Below are positions 30,474 through 34,616 of a stretch of DNA of 34,616 bases, one piece after another. The notes beneath the pieces were generated by a model that saw nothing but the letters and a program-made list of their open reading frames with translations, had not been told where the DNA came from and searched no databases. The stretch covers positions 1-34,616 of the forward strand of contig JAITGE010000050.1 in the NCBI GenBank assembly GCA_031280825.1. Direction: 5' to 3'. How positions within the stretch are numbered: the first letter of the stretch is position 1; every line of letters begins with the position of its first letter. The DNA is from Oscillospiraceae bacterium. GTDB taxonomy: Bacteria; Bacillota; Clostridia; Oscillospirales; Acutalibacteraceae. Position numbers and translations under genes: made by a program.

Positions 30474-32183
30474 ATGGCGAACCCAGCCACAGCTCTGCAA
30501 ACCTACTCCAAAAAAGAGCGCGGCGTTTACCTTACAGGCATGTTTGGGCAAAACGTGATTTACAATGTGATTGGCACCATTTTCGTTTCCTATTTTTTGC
30601 AGAATATCCTGTATATCCCCGCAATGACGGTGGGCGTTATCGTTGCTGTCGCGCGGGTATGGGATGCTTTTAACGACCCCATGATGGGAACGATCGTTGA
30701 CCGCACGCGGAGCAAATGGGGAAAGGCGCGCCCGTATCTCATCTTTTCCCCCTCGGTGATCTTTGTTGTGACGATCCTTTGCTTCGTTAACGGCACCTTT
30801 GATACCGAAGCCACAGCGCTGACGCTGCAAAACGTCCTGGTCGTCGGCTGGGCGGCGCTTTCGTATATCCTTTGGGGCATGAGCTACACCGTGGGCGATA
30901 TTTCGCTCTGGGGCTTGACCTCGCTTTTGACAGAGGACGAAAAGCACCGGCAAAAGCTGCAGGCGGCGGCGCGTTTGGCCGCGGGCATCGGCACGGGCGT
31001 CGCGGTGTTGGCGCTCCAGCCTCTTTCGCTGGCGGCAAAGAACCTGCTCCTGGGGCGCGAGGCCGCAAAGCACGGCATTGATTATGCCCTTGTGGCGGCG
31101 GACGCGCAAAAAACGCTCACCAGCGTTGCGGACGCAATGAAGGCGCTGGGCTTCACGAATTACGCAGAGCTTGCGTACCGATACGAAAAGATGGGCTATT
31201 TCATCGTCGCGGCAATTTTCACTTTCGTCGGCGCGGTGACGTTTCAACTGGTGGGGCTTTTCACAAAAGAAAAAATCACGCCGTCCGTCAAAACGAACAG
31301 CGTAAAAGAAAACTTCAAGCTCATGTGGAACAACAAGCCCTTCCGCAGGGTGCTCATCTCCGGCACGCTTTCCGGTCCGACAATGATCATGATGACCGTT
31401 GCTATGCCGCTGGTAACCTATTATTACGCAACGAAAGAACCGGGCGGCGTGATGCTGTTCACGGCTGTGATTGGCGGCGGGCTGTTTTTGGGGATGTTTA
31501 TTTCCACTGCGCTTGTGCCGGCAATGCTGCGGCGGCTCAGCAAGAAGCGGCTCTATGTCATTTCGAACCTGGTCGCGGTTCTGCCCAGCGCTTGCATAGC
31601 GCTGCAATATTATATTGTTGTAAACCACACGCAAACCGACATGACCAACCCTGTGTGCGTGGCGGTCATGGCCGCGCTGCTCACGGTGGGCGGCGTGCGC
31701 CTCGGCGTTAACAACGCGCTGCAAACCATGATGATTTCCGATTGCGTGGATTATGAGGATTTCCATTCGGGTCTGCGCCCGGACGGCGTGTTTTTTTCGG
31801 GGCAAACCTTTATGGCGAAAATCGGCTCCGGCATCGCAACGATTGTGTATGGCTTTATGTCCGCCGGCGTTGGTTTTTCCGGCGGTAAAATCAAAGCGCT
31901 GGATCAATTCGTCGCCGATGGCGGCGTCCCGCGTGAAACCGTATATATCGGCGAAAAGGCGCTCTCGATCGCTGCACAGGCGGGCGGCGCCGTGCGGGAA
32001 TACGCGCTCACGGGCGGCGAGGTCAGGGGCTTTTTCACCATGATGTTCCTTGCCGTTTCCGTCCCGCCCGCGATCGGCTGCCTTCTTTCCGTTCTGCCAA
32101 TGCTGAAATATCCGTTGAGCGAGGGGAAGCTGGCGGAAATCCGCGAAGCCCTTCAGCAGCGCCGCAGGGCAGCGCAGGATTAG
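30474..32183 (+). CDS. GPH-family sugar:cation symporter (MFS_2)
   Basis: A membrane transporter of 569 residues of the glycoside-pentoside-hexuronide:cation family, related to melibiose and xyloside carriers. The first helices carry the family text FGQNVIYNVIGTIFVSYFLQ and DAFNDPMMGTIVDRTRSKWGKARPYL, where the Asp residues and the loop RSKWGKARP are diagnostic. The later loop DCVDYEDFHSGLRPDGVFFSG is also characteristic. It is longer than the usual 450-480 residues because of two soluble insertions: about residues 195-240 between helices, and about 475-520 near the end (GGKIKALDQFVADGGVPRET...). The substrate is unknown, as no glycosidase is adjacent. Start: AAAGGGG 8 nt before ATG 30474. 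Confidence 0.9.
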   Translation: MANPATALQTYSKKERGVYLTGMFGQNVIYNVIGTIFVSYFLQNILYIPAMTVGVIVAVARVWDAFNDPMMGTIVDRTRSKWGKARPYLIFSPSVIFVVTILCFVNGTFDTEATALTLQNVLVVGWAALSYILWGMSYTVGDISLWGLTSLLTEDEKHRQKLQAAARLAAGIGTGVAVLALQPLSLAAKNLLLGREAAKHGIDYALVAADAQKTLTSVADAMKALGFTNYAELAYRYEKMGYFIVAAIFTFVGAVTFQLVGLFTKEKITPSVKTNSVKENFKLMWNNKPFRRVLISGTLSGPTMIMMTVAMPLVTYYYATKEPGGVMLFTAVIGGGLFLGMFISTALVPAMLRRLSKKRLYVISNLVAVLPSACIALQYYIVVNHTQTDMTNPVCVAVMAALLTVGGVRLGVNNALQTMMISDCVDYEDFHSGLRPDGVFFSGQTFMAKIGSGIATIVYGFMSAGVGFSGGKIKALDQFVADGGVPRETVYIGEKALSIAAQAGGAVREYALTGGEVRGFFTMMFLAVSVPPAIGCLLSVLPMLKYPLSEGKLAEIREALQQRRRAAQD

Positions 32184-32204
32184 AGCCAATCGTCACGAAA
32201 GCAC

Positions 32205-32232
32205 ATCCCCCGTTCGCATAGGAACGGGGGAT
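32205..32232. terminator. Terminator between the symporter and the binding-protein gene
   Basis: A perfect 11-bp stem (32205-32215 with 32222-32232) closes on a 6-nt loop and is followed by a T-rich but broken tail. It separates two convergent genes. Confidence 0.8.
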
Positions 32233-32256
32233 TTATGATTTGTTATCCGCTTGCCG

Positions 32257-33873
32257 TCAGCTGTTCATTGTGCACCGCCCAAACCACAGGATTTCCCCCG
32301 CGGGGGAAATCTGCAGCCCGCCGACGCCCGGTGCGGTCAGCAACCGGCTTTCCCGCGCCGCAAGCGGATAGAACACGCCTTCCCGCAGCAATTGCTCCTC
32401 AGCGCCGCGCAGCGCCGCCGCTGCCTGTACCGTACTCGGCAAGCGTGCTGCGTCTTCCAGGGAAGCATACAAAGCTTCGGACGGATAGCCCGGGAGAAGC
32501 TGTTCCCCGGTCACCCACTGCCGCAGCGCCTCCGGCGCGGAGGAGCTGCCCGCGCGCATTGTCACAAAAGCGATATCAAACGCCCCGGCGGCAAGCATCG
32601 CGTTCAACCGATCGGCGTCCGGGCTTTCGATGGTCACATGTAAACGCAGCCCGAAGACTTTTTGCCACTGCTGCAGCAGCAGCCGCACGGTGCGATCCTC
32701 CTCTGCCGGGCAGAGCAGTGTTAAACGAATGGGTGTTTCACCGCCTGCTTCCTGCCACGCGAGCAAACCGCGTTCCCAAGCTTCGCGGGCGGCGGCTTCG
32801 CTGAATGCCATACCGCGCGCAGTACCTGCCGCCGCGCGATAGGCTTCCCCGCCCAGCTGCAGGCTATTTGGAAGCAAGCCCTCCGGCACGGATAAAAAGC
32901 CCAGCGCCGTTGGGTCAATCGCGGCACACAGCGCTTGCCGAAGCGCGGTATTGCACAAGGGACTGCCTTCGGCGCCGCGCAGCACCAAGCATTGCGTCGC
33001 ATTTTGCAGGGCGACCCCCATTTTTTCTTCGGTGAGCGTCCCCGGCGGCAACAGCAGCGCGGAATACCCGCCCTCCGCGCCTAAGAGCCGCAGCTGCTCC
33101 GAAGAATCCGGCGCAAGCTTGAAGGTCAGCCCGGCGGGCTGGATTTTCTCGGCGCCGCGATAACCGTTGTTACGTTTGAAGCGCAGGCTTGTGTCGTTCC
33201 ACGCCGAAAGATAAAACGCGCCGTTGCACAGCAGAAATTTTGCGCTAAGCCCATAACGACCGCCGGTTTTTTCAAAAAAGCGCTGGTTGCAGGGCAGTGC
33301 GCCGCTTTGGCACAGCGATTGTAGAAAACCCGCATTGGGTTCGGCGAGGGTGACGGTCAGGGTGAAGGGATCCGGCGCAGCGACGGCAAGCGCCGTGGGC
33401 GCAAGCAACCCTGCGTTTATTTCGCGGGCGTTTTGAATGGGGAAGAGCAGGGAAGCGCCCACCGCCTTGGTTTGCGGATCCAGCAGCCGCCGGAACGCAA
33501 ACACAAAATCATGGGCGGTGACGGCTGTTTCAAATGCGGCGTCGTCGTCGCCCAGCAGCTCCTTTGCGTCTGCCGTCAGCATCCAATGGGTATCCTGCCG
33601 CAAATGAAAGGTGTAGCCGCGACCATCCTGCGAAAGCTCCCAGCTTGCGGCAACTCCGGGCACGACGCCGTTTTCCCCGCGCCGCACCAAGCCCTCCATG
33701 CAGTTGGCCAGCACAAGGGCTTCTTCCGCACGCGCGGCAATGGCGGAATCCAGATTCACCGGCATTGCCGCCAGCGGGAAGCGGAACTCTCCCCCGCTGC
33801 CGTCCCCTTTGCCGCAAGCGCCGAGGATGCAAAGCAGTAGCGCAAGCGCGGCGGGTAAAATGCGCTTATACAT
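32257..33873 (-). CDS. Peptide ABC transporter substrate-binding lipoprotein (SBP family 5)
   Basis: A protein of 538 residues of the OppA/DppA class. Residues 1-19 are a lipoprotein signal with lipobox L17-G-A-C20, so it is anchored by lipid on the outer face of the membrane. The family start MPVNLDSAIA, then YTFHLRQDTHW (the FxLR pattern), FVFAFRRLLDP, NGAFYLSAWNDTSLRFKRNNGY and ALRQALCAAID follow in the usual order. It most likely binds oligopeptides, but no permease or ATPase genes are adjacent, so it is an orphan receptor here. Start choice: GGAGG 5 nt before ATG 33873. Its upstream region runs into the deleted insertion sequence; the -10 TATAAT (minus, 33927-33932) is 4 bases from the element's end. 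Confidence 0.92.
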   Translation of the reverse strand: MYKRILPAALALLLCILGACGKGDGSGGEFRFPLAAMPVNLDSAIAARAEEALVLANCMEGLVRRGENGVVPGVAASWELSQDGRGYTFHLRQDTHWMLTADAKELLGDDDAAFETAVTAHDFVFAFRRLLDPQTKAVGASLLFPIQNAREINAGLLAPTALAVAAPDPFTLTVTLAEPNAGFLQSLCQSGALPCNQRFFEKTGGRYGLSAKFLLCNGAFYLSAWNDTSLRFKRNNGYRGAEKIQPAGLTFKLAPDSSEQLRLLGAEGGYSALLLPPGTLTEEKMGVALQNATQCLVLRGAEGSPLCNTALRQALCAAIDPTALGFLSVPEGLLPNSLQLGGEAYRAAAGTARGMAFSEAAAREAWERGLLAWQEAGGETPIRLTLLCPAEEDRTVRLLLQQWQKVFGLRLHVTIESPDADRLNAMLAAGAFDIAFVTMRAGSSSAPEALRQWVTGEQLLPGYPSEALYASLEDAARLPSTVQAAAALRGAEEQLLREGVFYPLAARESRLLTAPGVGGLQISPAGEILWFGRCTMNS

Positions 33874-33926
33874 ACGATCCTCCAACCCTATTCCAAGTGA
33901 TCCGCGACCGGGGTGTTTTTTATATC

Positions 33927-33954
33927 ATTATAATAGACCTCCACGGAAACTAAA
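33927..33954 (-). promoter_or_regulatory. Possible hybrid promoter for the binding-protein gene
   Basis: On the minus strand a consensus TATAAT (33927-33932) lies just outside the insertion. The -35 region would fall inside the insertion's terminal repeat (TTTAGT, 33949-33954, spacer 16), so the insertion replaced the original -35. Confidence 0.4.
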
Positions 33955-34409
33955 TCCGTGTTTCAAAATGGATGATTCCGCAGATAAGATTCGTGCGTAA
34001 ACTATGGCGTTTCGCTGTTCTTGTGGATTGCCGCGATTCTCCGCAACACAAATAATTTCTTCTGTCCCTTTGTTGACGACAAACTGTGTTTTTATGGTGT
34101 GTTTTTTCTTTTTGCCCGAGTACCATTGCCGCTGTTTGTTAGGACGTTCTATTGGGCATTCCGTTACATCAACAAGATCGTGTCGCGGACTGTTGATTCG
34201 CCAACCTCAAATTCATATGCCAGCTCTTTGTGCGTGGGATATTGACGCAGATATTTGAGCGTCATAATCAACCGTTCTTCAAGCGTCAGTTTGGTTTTTC
34301 TGCCGCCTTTTTCATGCCTCTTCAAATATTCTGCTGCCAGCACATCAACCATCGCGGAAAATGTTTCTCTCTTCACACAAATAATCTGCTCGAAATCAAC
34401 ATCGTTCAA
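33928..34409 (-). pseudogene. Transposase remnant (HTH_Tnp_4 plus part of DDE_Tnp_4)
   Basis: Read on the minus strand, 34409-34164 encodes an N-terminal helix-turn-helix part (KRETFSAMVDVLAAEYLKR, GGRKTKLTLEERLIMTLKYL, FEVGESTVRDTI). Then a deletion joins it out of frame to a second segment (34179 downward): LVDVTECPIERP, holding the first catalytic Asp, then YSGKKKKHTIKTQFVV and IICVAE. After this the homology stops abruptly: the regions with the second Asp and the Glu are missing. Compared with full-length members, perhaps 30-40 residues are gone at the first junction and about 100 at the second (estimate from memory of the family). It cannot make an active transposase. Confidence 0.82.
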
Positions 34410-34495
34410 TCTTTTTGTTTTTCATAGTGGTTCATTTTTTAGCCCACTACTATTGTACCACTAATTTTTCCCTCTGTCAAGTTTCCGTGGAGGTC
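33936..34495 (-). mobile_element. Deleted IS5-type insertion sequence (560 bp, MITE-like)
   Basis: Perfect 16-bp terminal inverted repeats beginning GACCTCCACGG stand at 33936-33951 and 34480-34495. The dinucleotide TA flanks both ends (33934-33935 and 34496-34497), matching the TA target duplication of IS5-family groups. Inside is a transposase relic with a helix-turn-helix part and one catalytic Asp but without the rest. The ends are intact, so it could still be moved by a related transposase. Confidence 0.82.
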
Positions 34496-34498
34496 TAC

Positions 34499-34616
34499 CA
34501 CGTGATTCTAATCTTCAGCAAAGCAACCCAGGAAAGCGATCAAATAGTTTGGGTCAAAGAGGTTTCGTCGAAGTATGCCGGCGATGGAAGTTTTTAAGCC
34601 CAAGCGGGACTTGAAC
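34499..34616. repeat. Right copy of the 118-bp inverted repeat
   Basis: Reverse complement of 12-129 with 6 mismatches. The deleted insertion element stops 3 bases before this copy, so it inserted just beyond the end of the repeated gene. Confidence 0.9.
34508..34616 (-). CDS. C-terminal end of the repeated gene, second copy (partial)
   Basis: From the window edge to TAG at 34508-34510 the minus strand encodes 35 full residues identical to the left copy except for one change (FLGCFAED against FLSCFAED). Codon differences are mostly in third positions. The family is not recognised; a mobile-element gene is the likeliest guess because of the repeat arrangement. Confidence 0.5.
   Translation of the reverse strand, partial: FKSRLGLKTSIAGILRRNLFDPNYLIAFLGCFAED

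Noticed and set aside
30375-32189. A 604-codon minus-strand frame opposite the GPH symporter gene
   Set aside because: The plus-strand gene has promoter, ribosome binding site and clear family motifs; the reverse frame is His/Arg-rich with none, as expected for a GC-rich shadow.
1-34616. A single 34-kb transposon bounded by terminal inverted repeats
   Set aside because: The repeat encodes the end of a conserved gene on each side, and the interior carries core genes such as rpmB, thrS, obgE and rnc.

Overview
The window is a chromosomal piece of about 34.6 kb from a GC-rich member of the Clostridia (Firmicutes). It is most likely an Oscillospirales or Ruminococcaceae-like gut-type anaerobe. 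This rests on a SCIFF ranthipeptide precursor, the sigma-E-type sporulation pair yqfC-yqfD, pyruvate formate-lyase, sigma-A promoters with 17-nt spacers, strong AGGAGG-type ribosome binding sites, and sortase-type surface proteins. The genus cannot be fixed from sequence alone. I saw no rRNA, CRISPR array or prophage.

Layout. 1-130: C-terminal end of a repeated gene whose second copy lies inverted at the right edge. 183-5254: rpmB, a small LPDTG membrane protein, a metallophosphoesterase facing an isochorismatase-like hydrolase, a long-form PRPP synthetase and a second metallophosphoesterase. 5321-11097: a co-directional run of DD-carboxypeptidase, a small phosphotransferase, pyruvate formate-lyase and the GTPase ObgE. 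11148-13508: SCIFF precursor under a perfect consensus promoter, a previously untracked 39-codon gene on the other strand ending at the same terminator, and a B12-binding-type radical SAM protein. 13526-15711: thrS with its own perfect promoter, then tRNA-Pro. 15846-20281: DUF1015 protein, ABC-F ATPase and a FemX-like peptidoglycan aminoacyltransferase. 20287-24322: Na+:alanine symporter, divergent from L-aspartate oxidase and a secreted von Willebrand A protein. 24348-28287: plsX, rnc, a YgjP-like metalloprotease, yqfC and yqfD. 28316-30403: a thioester-domain adhesin with a VPDTG anchor and a SipW-type signal peptidase. 30417-33873: GPH sugar symporter and a peptide-binding lipoprotein. 33936-34495: a 560-bp deleted IS5-type element flanked by TA. 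34508-34616: the second copy of the repeated gene.

How it fits together. Much of the window serves the cell envelope (DD-carboxypeptidase, FemX-like enzyme, PlsX, sortase substrates, adhesin plus signal peptidase, binding lipoprotein) or core translation (L28, ThrRS, tRNA-Pro, ObgE, RNase III). Several genes lack their usual partners here: SCIFF without its SPASM radical SAM maturase, PFL without its activase, NadB without NadA/NadC, and two sorting signals without a sortase. The most promising unusual segment is 11148-11640. There a seven-cysteine SCIFF precursor and a well-formed acidic 39-residue peptide gene converge on one symmetrical terminator, each with its own strong promoter. The second is the compact thioester adhesin and signal peptidase unit at 28316-30403.
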